Assembly (NCBI RefSeq): GCF_014207095.1
Contig: NZ_JACHBG010000003.1
Location: forward strand, 1 to 64,000
DNA length: 64,000 nucleotides
Direction of reading: 5' to 3'
Origin: Martinezella lusitana
Lineage (GTDB): Bacteria > Pseudomonadota > Alphaproteobacteria > Rhizobiales > Rhizobiaceae
Shown: positions 17,893 through 26,615 of the stretch, one piece after another
Position numbering within the stretch: position 1 is the first letter of the stretch
Layout of the letters: each line of letters opens with the position of its first letter
Made by a program: the position numbers and the translations under genes
The notes under the pieces: generated by a model
Databases searched by the model: none
Told to the model about the DNA's origin: nothing
What the model saw: only the letters and a program-made list of their open reading frames with translations

Positions 17893-19191
17893 CTAGGCGG
17901 CGATGAACTCGTTCCAGCGACGAACCATGTAGCGATCTTCGTCCATGACGGAATTCCAGCAGGCGACCGCACCCATGCGGGCCTCGAAGGAGCCACCGTC
18001 TCGAACGGCCCCGGCCTTCTCCATGACCTTGCCTTCCGGAGAGAGAATATCGCCCTGCGCTGGCTTGCCCTCAATCCAGTAGCCCCATTCGTCGGCTGAC
18101 ATGAACTGCTTGGCCGTTTCCATGCAGGCGGAGTAGTAGCCCTGCCGGTTGAGATAGCCGCCAACCCAGCCGGATGTGTACCAGTTGATATATTCATAGG
18201 CGGCATCAAGCTGCGCGCCCTTCAGATGCGAGGCGAGGCCGAGGCCGCCGCCCCAGGCGCGGTAGCCTTCCTTCAGCGGCTGGAAGGTGCAGGCAATTCC
18301 CTTCGAGCGCACGGCGGCGACGGCCGGCGACCACATCGACTGGATGACGACTTCGCCCGATGCCATCAGGTTGACGCTCTCGTCGAAGGACTTCCAGAAG
18401 GCGCGGAACTGTCCGTCTCCCTTGGTCTTGATCAGGAATTCGATCGTCTTGTCGATCTCCGCCTTCGTCATGTTGCCCTTGTCGGCATATTTGATCTTGC
18501 CGGCAGCTTCCATGATCATCGCTGCATCCATGATGCCGATGGATGGGATGTTGAGGATCGCGGTCTTGCCCTTGAAGGCCGGATCGAGAATGTCGGCCCA
18601 GCTGGTGATCGGACGGCCCGTGAGATCGGGGCGAATGCCGAGCGTATCGGCATTGTAGATGGTCGGAACCATCGTCATCCACTGCGTCGGCTCCTTGGCA
18701 AACTTCTTGGAACCCTGCGCTTCAACGAATCCGACCGTATGCGGCGCCGTCCCTTGCGCAATAACGCTATCCGGCTTCAGCTTGCCGTTGATGAAGAGAG
18801 GCACGATCTTATCAAAATACTTGAGCTTCTTGACGTCCATCGGCTGCAGCACGCCAGATGGGAATACTTTTTTGGCGATCCAGTATTCGATGTCGGCGAT
18901 GTCGTAGCTGTTCGGCTGGGTGACGGCGCGCTGCGCTGCGGCATCGGAATCGGTCGCCGTCATCTCAAGCGTAATGCCAAGATCAGCCTTGCACTTCTCG
19001 GCGATGGCATTGATGTTCGACACGCCGGTGCCGAACTGGCGCAGTGTGATGTTCGATTGCGCCCATATGGTCGGAAAACCCGTGATAACACCGGAACCGG
19101 CCATGGCGCCGAGAGCGGCGGCACCGGTCTTGAGCAGCGAGCGGCGAGAAATGCCCTTGCTGATCTTGGTAGTCTTCACATCAGTCGTCAT
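17893..19191 (-). CDS. Periplasmic binding protein, polyamine/opine type
   Basis: This 432-residue binding protein carries a twin-arginine style export signal (SRRSLLKTGAAALGAMAG). The mature part fits the PotD/iron-sulfate solute-binding superfamily, with NSYDIADIEYW and WADILDPAFKGK motifs. It likely captures a cationic or amino-acid-derived solute; the racemase in the operon suggests an amino-acid derivative. It lies between the ATPase gene (31-base gap) and the permeases. Confidence 0.88.
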   Translation of the reverse strand: MTTDVKTTKISKGISRRSLLKTGAAALGAMAGSGVITGFPTIWAQSNITLRQFGTGVSNINAIAEKCKADLGITLEMTATDSDAAAQRAVTQPNSYDIADIEYWIAKKVFPSGVLQPMDVKKLKYFDKIVPLFINGKLKPDSVIAQGTAPHTVGFVEAQGSKKFAKEPTQWMTMVPTIYNADTLGIRPDLTGRPITSWADILDPAFKGKTAILNIPSIGIMDAAMIMEAAGKIKYADKGNMTKAEIDKTIEFLIKTKGDGQFRAFWKSFDESVNLMASGEVVIQSMWSPAVAAVRSKGIACTFQPLKEGYRAWGGGLGLASHLKGAQLDAAYEYINWYTSGWVGGYLNRQGYYSACMETAKQFMSADEWGYWIEGKPAQGDILSPEGKVMEKAGAVRDGGSFEARMGAVACWNSVMDEDRYMVRRWNEFIAA

Positions 19192-19221
19192 GTCAGTTCC
19201 CCTTTTTGATGATTAGGATTT

Positions 19222-20310
19222 TCATGCGGACATACGACCCAGAAGGATGACATCCTCCTGAGCCCAACTCAGTGAGACGGCGTCTCCGATAGCTATCGAT
19301 CTGGCGGAAGCGTCGTCATTGCTTGTAATCACGGTGAAATCGTCGCTACCGGCGCCGATGATCGTGATCTTCAACGTCGCACCGCGGTATTCAACGTTGG
19401 AGACCACACCGTTGAAGCCGAGGCTTTTGTCAGCGGCAGGCTCAAGTCGAACTCGGTCCGTGCGAATGCCGATATCGACGGGCTCACCGACTTGGCGGCC
19501 TCTCCCGCGCACGGAGAAGCTCTGCCCATGCGCCACGGTCATGGTAAGGACGTCATCCTCGTTCGAAGTCACCCGCCCCGACAGCACATTATGGTCGCCC
19601 ATGAAGCGGGCGACAAAGGCTGTTGCAGGATGCTCGAAGATCTGGCGTGGCGTGGCCGCCTGTTCAATACGGCCATCATTCATGACAACGATGACATCGG
19701 CGAGCGCCATTGCCTCCTCCTGGCTGTGCGTGACATGAACGAAGGTGATGCCGAGCGTCTTCTGCAGCCTTTTCAATTCGGCACGCATGCGGATCTTCAG
19801 GAACGGATCGAGTGCCGAGAGCGGTTCGTCTAACAGAAGCGCCTCGGGATCGGTGATCAGGGCACGAGCCAGCGCCACGCGCTGCTGTTGACCGCCCGAA
19901 AGCTGTGCGGGGCGCCGGCTTGCGTAGGCCTCCATCTGCATCAGCTTCAGCATGTCGAGCGCCTTGGCGCGACGTTCGTCCTTGTTCATGCCCTTCATCT
20001 TCAGGCTGAAGGCGACATTGTCGACAAGATCGAGATGGGGGAAAAGCGCATAGGACTGAAACATCATCGCGGTGCCGCGCTTGGCGGGGGGAAAGTCCGT
20101 AACGACGATATTGCCAAGCCGAATGTCGCCGGACGAGATAGTTTCGTGTCCGGCAATCATGCGCAGCGTCGAGGTCTTGCCGCAGCCGGAAGGCCCCAGA
20201 AAGCAGCAATAGGCCCCTGCCGGGATTTTCAGGCTGATCGCGTGGACGGCCGTGATCGTCCCATAGACCTTCGAAACGGACGCAATGTCTATCTCTGCCG
20301 CTTTCGACAT
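19222..20310 (-). CDS. ABC transporter ATP-binding protein, PotA-like
   Basis: This 362-residue ATPase has Walker A GPSGCGKT, signature LSGGQQQR, Walker B ALLLDEPLSALD and the H-loop THSQEEAMALAD. A C-terminal TOBE-type regulatory domain is present. It is the first gene of the operon, divergent from the GntR gene. Two tandem ATGs follow AGGGGAAG; the second (20310) gives better spacing. Confidence 0.92.
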   Translation of the reverse strand: MSKAAEIDIASVSKVYGTITAVHAISLKIPAGAYCCFLGPSGCGKTSTLRMIAGHETISSGDIRLGNIVVTDFPPAKRGTAMMFQSYALFPHLDLVDNVAFSLKMKGMNKDERRAKALDMLKLMQMEAYASRRPAQLSGGQQQRVALARALITDPEALLLDEPLSALDPFLKIRMRAELKRLQKTLGITFVHVTHSQEEAMALADVIVVMNDGRIEQAATPRQIFEHPATAFVARFMGDHNVLSGRVTSNEDDVLTMTVAHGQSFSVRGRGRQVGEPVDIGIRTDRVRLEPAADKSLGFNGVVSNVEYRGATLKITIIGAGSDDFTVITSNDDASARSIAIGDAVSLSWAQEDVILLGRMSA

Positions 20311-20481
20311 CATCTTCCCCTTTTGTTTGGGAAAGGCATTGCATCAATCGTGCCAGTTTTGCTGCGGTGCACTAACTTATTGTAGTATCTATATTTTCAT
20401 TGACGCCGCTGCTTTTGCCCTCCTGAGTGCAGAAATTAATTTGCTCATTATTTAGGCGATTGTCTGCGATACATACAGGCA

Positions 20482-20493
20482 ATTGTATACGAT
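20482..20493. promoter_or_regulatory. Candidate GntR/FadR-type operator
   Basis: ATTGTATACGAT differs by one base from the palindrome ATTGTATACAAT, a form typical of FCD-domain GntR operators. It sits in the AT-rich 267-base region between the PotA-like gene and the GntR gene. A nearby GATACA (20468-20473) may be a second half-site. Binding is inferred. Confidence 0.5.
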
Positions 20494-20577
20494 TAAGTAC
20501 TCCATTTGCCGCAAATTCCAGTTAACTTCCGCAGCAAACCGAGATATCGTTTGGTCAAATATCAGGTCAGCGACTTC

Positions 20578-21291
20578 ATGAACTCTTCAGCAACTGCGCT
20601 TCACGCACCCGCCGATTCCACAGAAAATGGGTCCCAGCAGATCCGCGACGCAATTCGCGAAGCGATCGTCGAGCGCAGGCTCGCACCTGGAACGAAACTG
20701 TCTGAGAGCGATGTCGGCAGCCTGTTCAACGTCAGCCGGACATTGGCGCGTGCGGCTTTGCAGGCGCTCTCCTACGAAGGCCTTGTCAGCGTCGAGAAAA
20801 ACAGAGGTGCCTTCGTTGCCTACCCTTCGCCCGAGGAAGCCCGGCAGATATTCGCGGCCCGACGCTTGGTCGAGCCCGGCATTCTGAAAGCGGCGGCAGA
20901 AAGGATCACTCCGGTCGAACTGGCGCATTTGCGGCAGTTGCTGCTGGACGAAGGACGATTGATGGCGGAGCGCGGACAGTCCGCTCGCCGCGCCGAAATC
21001 AAGGCATCCGGAGACTTCCATCTGATGCTCGCTTCGATGTCAGGCAATCTCGTCATGCAGAGGTTCATGGAAGAACTCGTTGCCCGATCATCGCTGGTGA
21101 TCGCTCTTTACGGCCAATCGAGTGCCTCAAGCTGCGGTCATTCCGAGCATGGTGACATTGTCTCTGCTCTAGAGCGCAAGGACGTCGATACCGCGTGCGA
21201 TTTGATGCTTCACCATATCGCTCATATCGAAGCGGACCTCGATCTGCGCGAGCGCAAGTCCTTCGGCTTGCGAGAAGCGTTCGAGCAATAA
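20578..21291 (+). CDS. GntR family regulator (FadR/FCD subfamily)
   Basis: This roughly 237-residue regulator has an N-terminal winged HTH (QQIRDAIREAIVERRLAPGTKL, then SDVGSLFNVSRTLARAALQALSYEGLV) and a C-terminal all-helical FCD ligand domain. The FCD domain has FHLMLASMSGN and a C-terminal HH pair (LMLHHIAHIE) of the metal-binding type. The ATG at 20578 begins just before the HTH; a TTG 72 bases upstream is open. It is divergent from the transporter operon and likely represses it until the imported compound or a product binds. Confidence 0.87.
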   Translation: MNSSATALHAPADSTENGSQQIRDAIREAIVERRLAPGTKLSESDVGSLFNVSRTLARAALQALSYEGLVSVEKNRGAFVAYPSPEEARQIFAARRLVEPGILKAAAERITPVELAHLRQLLLDEGRLMAERGQSARRAEIKASGDFHLMLASMSGNLVMQRFMEELVARSSLVIALYGQSSASSCGHSEHGDIVSALERKDVDTACDLMLHHIAHIEADLDLRERKSFGLREAFEQ

Positions 21292-21350
21292 GGCGACAAT
21301 CTGACAACCTATGCCTACCGCATCTTGCGTCGGCGGCTCAGCCGGCGGCA

Positions 21351-21387
21351 AATTGGGCGCGGCTCTCGAAGGTCGCTTCGCCCAATT
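21351..21387. terminator. Hairpin between convergent genes
   Basis: AATTGGGCG (21351-21359) and CGCCCAATT (21379-21387) are a perfect 9-bp inverted pair with A/T-rich ends. It lies between the stops of the GntR gene (plus) and the ATPase (minus). It is a plausible two-way terminator without long T-runs. Confidence 0.5.
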
Positions 21388-21401
21388 AACCGCGGCACGC
21401 G

Positions 21402-22136
21402 TCAGACGCCTGTTATCATCGAAACGATCTCGTTCTTGTCCGTTTCGGATGTCTTGCGAATCCCGATCTGCTTTCCCCGGCGAAGCACGCAGATGCGATC
21501 GGAAAGCTTGAAGACCTGATCGAGACTGTGGCTGATGATCAAGACGCCGATATTGCGGGACTTCAGCGACTGCACAATGGCCTCGACCTTCGCCGTTTCA
21601 GCGACGCCGAGCGCTGCCGTCGGCTCGTCAAGCAGGATGAGCTTCTTTGCCCAACGCGTGGCGCGTGCGATTGCCACGCCCTGCCGCTGGCCTCCGGAAA
21701 GATCCTTGATCGTGGCATGCGCAGAGGGGATGCGGACATCGAGTTCCTGCACCAGTTTCTCGGTTTCGGCGATCATCGTCTTGCGGTCGAGCAATCCAAA
21801 ACCGCTGGTCAGCTCGCGCCCGAGAAACATGTTCATGTAGACGGTCTGCTGATCGGCGAGCGCCAGATCCTGGTAAACGACTTCGATGCCGTGCGAACGC
21901 GCCATCGTCGCGCTCGACATGGCGACCGTATCGCCCTCGATGGTAATCGTCCCCGATGACGGCGCATAGACGCCGGAGATGATCTTGATCAAGGTCGACT
22001 TGCCGGCGCCATTGTCGCCGACCAGCGCCACGATCTCTCCGGGATGGATATCGAGCGAAAAGTTCTCGATCGCCACCACGGCATCGAAGTTCTTCTTGAT
22101 GTCCTTAAGCGCAAGGACAGGAGCGGAAGCGTTCAT
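21402..22136 (-). CDS. Sugar-type ABC transporter ATP-binding protein (FrcA-like, single domain)
   Basis: This 244-residue ATPase has Walker A GDNGAGKS, signature LSGGQRQG and Walker B LILLDEPTAALG. It carries one nucleotide-binding domain, as in FrcA-type transporters, rather than the fused pair of RbsA/MglA. It is the last gene of the operon, starting 11 bases after the YhfX-like gene. It likely dimerises to drive the permease at 23362. Confidence 0.9.
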   Translation of the reverse strand: MNASAPVLALKDIKKNFDAVVAIENFSLDIHPGEIVALVGDNGAGKSTLIKIISGVYAPSSGTITIEGDTVAMSSATMARSHGIEVVYQDLALADQQTVYMNMFLGRELTSGFGLLDRKTMIAETEKLVQELDVRIPSAHATIKDLSGGQRQGVAIARATRWAKKLILLDEPTAALGVAETAKVEAIVQSLKSRNIGVLIISHSLDQVFKLSDRICVLRRGKQIGIRKTSETDKNEIVSMITGV

Positions 22137-22147
22137 CTCGAATACCC

Positions 22148-23347
22148 CTATACCGGCCAGGACTCGGCTTCGCCGAGGCTGTTCTCGATCGTTTCGACTT
22201 TGGGCTGCCCTTTGGAAATACCCGACACTCCGACGACATAGGCGCGGGTAACGAAAGCCTGGCCACGGAAGCCGAACACTGCCGTATCGCCCGGCTTGGG
22301 CACACCGGGGCCGCCGGCATCGATCATGGCATAGTAGTCGATCATCGATGGAGGCGGGATCTCCACGCTTCTAAGCGCTGTCGCCGCAACCGTCGGCTCG
22401 TCTGCGACAATAGCCCTGACGTCGTAGTCGGGGAAGACCGGATCGATGTAGAAGCCGCCGCCGAGGCAATAGGCTTTGCCACCCGACAGATGCGATACTT
22501 CGGTGACATAGCAGACGGCCGGCAGTTCCGGCAGATCCTCGACCGCATGCAGCGCCGTCGTGCCATGCAGGCCGTTGCCGGGCTCGCATTGGGTCGCACC
22601 GGCGTCTGCAAGCGCCTGCAACAATATCGACGACGTCGTCCCCGGTGCATTCACTTCGACATCGCTCCGACCAGCCCTTACAAGCACGTCGGCCGCTTTG
22701 GTCAGCGTCGCGAGATTGTGGGTCGGAATGACCTTGCGCGTCTTTTGATCGAAAAGCAGGGCGGGGAATGTGGTGATGCCGGCAAACCGGCCGCCATCCA
22801 GGCGATCGAAGCTATCAGCGACCTGGGCGACGTCTGCAGCATCGAAGCCGCCTTCATGACCGCGGTAGAAAGTATCGCCTTCGGCTTTGATACGGGCGAG
22901 CAGATTTTGCGTGTAGCCGGCGGCTTTCGCACCGGCGGCAGCTTCGCTCGCCTTTTCATCGTTGAAGACCGTCCAGTAATCGGGACGAAAACGCGCGGCT
23001 GCCGCTTTGGCCTCATGACGCGCGACCTGCTGGAGATGGCCGAGATGGCCAACTTTCAGACCGGCGCGATGCGTCGCGCGGGCACAGGCCATATCAACGG
23101 CAACGGACCGATCGATCCCGCCGCGCAGGACTGCCTGTGCAAAAGAGCTGGCGCGGCCAACCTGCTTGGTCATCGCGAAGATCTTCAGCCCCAGGCGGTC
23201 GGCTTCCGTCTTCAGGACACGCGCATTGGCCTCGACCGTATCGAGATCGAGCACATAGGAATTGGCGGGGATCCGGCCCTCGCGATGCAGCGCGATTGCT
23301 GCCTCGATGAATTTCGGATTGCGGCGGCGAAGCACGTCGAGAAACAT
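22148..23347 (-). CDS. YhfX-like PLP-dependent alanine-racemase-fold enzyme
   Basis: This 399-residue protein matches the YhfX family, an alanine-racemase-type PLP barrel of unknown substrate. The opening MFLDVLRRRNPKFIEAAI, DLDTVEANARVL and the PLP lysine region FAMTKQVGR (Lys about 61) are all close to the E. coli YhfX layout. VDMACARATHRAGLKVGHLGHL and the C-terminal GFRGQAFVTRAYVVGVSGI also fit. It sits inside a transporter operon between the permease and ATPase genes, so it probably acts on the imported molecule, perhaps a D- or L-amino acid derivative. The reaction is not known. Confidence 0.85.
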   Translation of the reverse strand: MFLDVLRRRNPKFIEAAIALHREGRIPANSYVLDLDTVEANARVLKTEADRLGLKIFAMTKQVGRASSFAQAVLRGGIDRSVAVDMACARATHRAGLKVGHLGHLQQVARHEAKAAAARFRPDYWTVFNDEKASEAAAGAKAAGYTQNLLARIKAEGDTFYRGHEGGFDAADVAQVADSFDRLDGGRFAGITTFPALLFDQKTRKVIPTHNLATLTKAADVLVRAGRSDVEVNAPGTTSSILLQALADAGATQCEPGNGLHGTTALHAVEDLPELPAVCYVTEVSHLSGGKAYCLGGGFYIDPVFPDYDVRAIVADEPTVAATALRSVEIPPPSMIDYYAMIDAGGPGVPKPGDTAVFGFRGQAFVTRAYVVGVSGISKGQPKVETIENSLGEAESWPV

Positions 23348-23361
23348 TGGAAAACCCTTCT

Positions 23362-24303
23362 TCAGCGCTGCTTTTCGCGCAGCGACACGGCAACTGCCGC
23401 AAGAATGATGAAACCACGGACGATCATCTGATCGGACACCGAAAGTCCCATGAGGATAAGGCCGTTATTGAGCATGCCCATCATCAGCGAGCCGACGAGT
23501 GCGCCCACGATCGAGCCCTTGCCGCCGTTCAGCAGCGTGCCGCCAACGATGACGGCAGCAATGACCGTCATCAGGTCGGTTTCGCCGAGCGTGTACTTGG
23601 CGGCCTGCAGGCGGCCGGCATAAAGCAGCCCCGCGAGACCGGCGAGACCACCGCTCAGCATCATGACCGTCAGGCGAATGCGCGCCACCTTGATACCGGA
23701 AACGCTGGCCGCGCGGGCATTGTCACCCACCGCGAGCACATGAGCACCGAAGCGGGTCTCGCGATAGATAATGTGCCCGGCAAGGATGGCGAGGACGGTC
23801 CACCAGATGAGCGAGGGAATACCGAGGAGCGTCCCGGAGCCGAAGAAGCCGGTAAACATCTCATCGGTGACGGGTACGGAACGGAGATTGGTCAACGATC
23901 GGGCAACGCCGGCAAAGAGCCCCATGGTCGCAAGGGTGACCAGGAAAGAGGGCAGCCGCACATAGGCGACCAAAACACCATTGGCAAAACCGATTGCCAG
24001 TCCAGCGCCTAAACCGGCGAGAATGCCTGGCACCATGCCGTAGCTTCCGATGGTGACGGCGGCAGTCAATGCCGACACGGCAACGATCGACCCGATGGAG
24101 AGATCGATCTCACCCGCCGACAGCACGAATACCAGGCCGATGGCCATGATTGTCACAGGCGCGGTCTGCAGCACGATATTGGAGAGGTTTCGCGCGGTCA
24201 GAAAGCCGCTGTCCTTCAGCACGACAGCAAAGAACAGAAAGATTGCGACGAAGCCGAAATAGACGACATATTGTTGAAGATTGATGCGGCTTTTCATGGG
24301 CAT
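23362..24303 (-). CDS. Sugar-type ABC transporter permease (FrcC/RbsC family)
   Basis: This 313-residue permease of the BPD_transp_2 type has about nine hydrophobic segments. SAGEIDLSIGSIVAVSALTAAV is the family signature, and AVGDNARAASVSGIKV is the cytoplasmic coupling loop. It is the single permease of the operon and would form a homodimer. The ATG at 24303 begins near the first membrane helix. Confidence 0.9.
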   Translation of the reverse strand: MPMKSRINLQQYVVYFGFVAIFLFFAVVLKDSGFLTARNLSNIVLQTAPVTIMAIGLVFVLSAGEIDLSIGSIVAVSALTAAVTIGSYGMVPGILAGLGAGLAIGFANGVLVAYVRLPSFLVTLATMGLFAGVARSLTNLRSVPVTDEMFTGFFGSGTLLGIPSLIWWTVLAILAGHIIYRETRFGAHVLAVGDNARAASVSGIKVARIRLTVMMLSGGLAGLAGLLYAGRLQAAKYTLGETDLMTVIAAVIVGGTLLNGGKGSIVGALVGSLMMGMLNNGLILMGLSVSDQMIVRGFIILAAVAVSLREKQR

Positions 24304-24387
24304 GGCCGTTGCGCCTGTTTTACTAGCGATAGACAAATCGGTTCTTCCGAGCGGGATGAAACGGCAGGATAAGCCTGCCGCCATGCG

Positions 24388-25452
24388 TTATTTCAAAGCG
24401 GCGGCAATGCTTGCCGGCACATCCTTGTGAAGCGACTTCTGCCAGCCTTCCTTCACGCCATCCTTGGTAACGGCGAGTGAATCGACCACCAGGAACGGCG
24501 CTGCCTGTTTGCCGACCAGCGATCCGGCCGTTGCCCGCGCTGCTGTCACGCCGATGTTGTAGGCCTCATCCGCGACGAGTGCCGTAACATTGCCACCCTT
24601 GACCATATCGAGCGCCGCCGGCTCATTGAGGTCGAGCGCAACGATCTTGGTGTGGGTATTGCCGGCAGAACGCAAAGTCGAAAGTACGCTCAGCGCAGGC
24701 TCCGCCCAGGTGACGTAGATGCCGTCGAGGTCGGGATGCTGCGTCACGAGCGCCTGGGCGATTTCCTCGGCACGTGCCGGATCGGCCATGCCCTGCTCCG
24801 CGGCGATCTTGATCTCGGGATAGTCCTGCTCGATGGTCTTCTTGAAGGCCTGGTCGCGCTGGTTGGTCACATAGAAATCGGCATCATGGAAGATGTAGCC
24901 GACCTTGCCCTTCTTACCGAGGGCAGTCGCCATCGCAACGCCGGCCTTCTGTCCCATCTGGAAGAGGTCGTCGGAGACGATCGTCACGTAATCCTTGCCC
25001 TGGGCGTAGCCGACGGGGGAATTGTCGACGAAGCCAAGCTTCACGCCGGCCTTGAGGGCGGGATCATAGACATTGGCCGCCGTGGCGGGATCGACGGGCA
25101 ACGACAGGATGATCGCCGGCTTCTTGGCAAGCACCGTCTCGATGTCGGACTTCTGCCGCGCGGCGTCGAAGCCGGCATTGGTCTCTGCGATCACCTGAAT
25201 GCCCAGCCGCGTGAATTCGTCTCGGGCGCCAGCATTGACCGCCGTCGTGTATTCGCTCATTTCGTGCCAGACGAGAGCAGCGGAGAACTTTCCATCCTTG
25301 ATCTTTTGCTCTTCTGCAGAGGTCAGGGTGTAGCTTGCTGCCGGTGTCGGCTTTTCACCGTGCGGGCCGGAGGTCTGGCCTTCAACCGCGAGGGCGTGGC
25401 CGGAGACGAAGGCTGCCGCGACGGCGAGTGAAACCGCGGAGATCATACGCAT
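24388..25452 (-). CDS. Periplasmic binding protein (paralogue 1)
   Basis: This 354-residue protein has a signal peptide (MRMISAVSLAVAAAFVSGHALA) and a Peripla_BP_4/RbsB-like fold. GARDEFTRLGIQVIAETNAGFDAARQ, DIETVLAKKPAIIL and HDADFYVTNQRDQAFKKTI are typical. It is about 70 percent identical by eye over its middle to the next gene, so the two arose by tandem duplication. The RBS GGAG precedes the ATG at 25452. Confidence 0.9.
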   Translation of the reverse strand: MRMISAVSLAVAAAFVSGHALAVEGQTSGPHGEKPTPAASYTLTSAEEQKIKDGKFSAALVWHEMSEYTTAVNAGARDEFTRLGIQVIAETNAGFDAARQKSDIETVLAKKPAIILSLPVDPATAANVYDPALKAGVKLGFVDNSPVGYAQGKDYVTIVSDDLFQMGQKAGVAMATALGKKGKVGYIFHDADFYVTNQRDQAFKKTIEQDYPEIKIAAEQGMADPARAEEIAQALVTQHPDLDGIYVTWAEPALSVLSTLRSAGNTHTKIVALDLNEPAALDMVKGGNVTALVADEAYNIGVTAARATAGSLVGKQAAPFLVVDSLAVTKDGVKEGWQKSLHKDVPASIAAALK

Positions 25453-25513
25453 GGAGTTTACTCCGAAAATGTGCCAGGGAGCCGGCGGCGATATGAGCCG
25501 CCGGCCTGAGCAA

Positions 25514-26578
25514 TTACTTTGCAGCGTCGAGAACCGACTTCGGCGCATCGCGATTGAGCGACTCTTTCCAGCCCTCGGCGACATTGGCCTTGGTCACGGT
25601 CAGCGCCGGCGCGATGATGAACGGTGGCGTCTTTTCGCCGATCAGCGACTTCAATCCGGCTGCGGCCATGACGCGGCCCAACTCATAGGCCTTGTCGGCA
25701 ACGATGGCGGTGACGTTACCACCCTTGACCATATCGAGGCCGACGGGCTCCGAGAGGTCGAGCGTGACCACCTTGGCGTGCTTGTTGCCGGCGCCCCGCA
25801 ATGCGGCGAGTACGCCGTCGGCAGGCTCGGCCCAGGTCACGTAGATACCGTCGAGATCGGGATGCTGCAGGAGCATGGCGTTTGCAAGTTCTTCGGCACG
25901 CGCTGGATCGGAGATGCCTTGCTCGGCAACGATCTTGATATCCGGATAATCCTTTTCGATCGTCGATTTGAAAGCACGATCGCGCTGGTTGGTGACGTAG
26001 TAGGTCGCGTCGTGGAAGATGTAGCCAACCTTCCCTTTCTTACCGATCGCCGTCGCAAGCGCATCCGCTGCCTGCTTGCCCATCTGGAACAGGTCGTCGG
26101 TGGCGATCGCGGCGTAATCGGAATCGTGCTTGTAGCCAGCCGGTACATTGGAAAGGAAGACAAGCTTGGTGCCATCCTTGACCGCCTGCCGGAACGCTTC
26201 CGCAGAGGTGGTTGGGTCGAGCGGCAGTGCCAGAATGACGTTCGGCTTCGCGGCAAGCGCGGTTTCGATGTCGCTGCGCTGCTTGGCTGCATCGAAGCCG
26301 GCATCCGTGGTCACAGCGACCTCTACGCCAGCCTTGGCGAACTCATCCTTGGCGCCGGCCGAGACCGCATTGGTGAAATCCGACGACGTGTGCCAGAGCA
26401 AGGCCGCCTTGTAGTTCTTGCCCTTGAGCTTGGCGAGATCGGCGTCGGAGAGCTTGACTTCAGCACTCTTCGTAGCGGGTTCGCCGGCCGGGCCGACCGT
26501 GTCTGCGTGCGCGAGCATCGGCGTAGCAATCAGCGCACCGGCCAGAAGCGCTGTAGTCAACATTGTCCTCATCAGCAT
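25514..26578 (-). CDS. Periplasmic binding protein (paralogue 2)
   Basis: This 354-residue protein has a signal peptide (TTALLAGALIATPMLAHA) and the same RbsB-like fold as its neighbour. KGKVGYIFHDATYYVTNQRD and HPDLDGIYVTWAEPADGVL are shared blocks. It keeps the same length with differences concentrated in loops, which suggests altered ligand range. AAGGGAA lies upstream of the ATG. It follows the M20 peptidase gene by 37 bases. Confidence 0.9.
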   Translation of the reverse strand: MLMRTMLTTALLAGALIATPMLAHADTVGPAGEPATKSAEVKLSDADLAKLKGKNYKAALLWHTSSDFTNAVSAGAKDEFAKAGVEVAVTTDAGFDAAKQRSDIETALAAKPNVILALPLDPTTSAEAFRQAVKDGTKLVFLSNVPAGYKHDSDYAAIATDDLFQMGKQAADALATAIGKKGKVGYIFHDATYYVTNQRDRAFKSTIEKDYPDIKIVAEQGISDPARAEELANAMLLQHPDLDGIYVTWAEPADGVLAALRGAGNKHAKVVTLDLSEPVGLDMVKGGNVTAIVADKAYELGRVMAAAGLKSLIGEKTPPFIIAPALTVTKANVAEGWKESLNRDAPKSVLDAAK

Positions 26579-26615
26579 GGTTGTGTTCCCTTTTGCTTTG
26601 TTGGTTCTGCACTTT

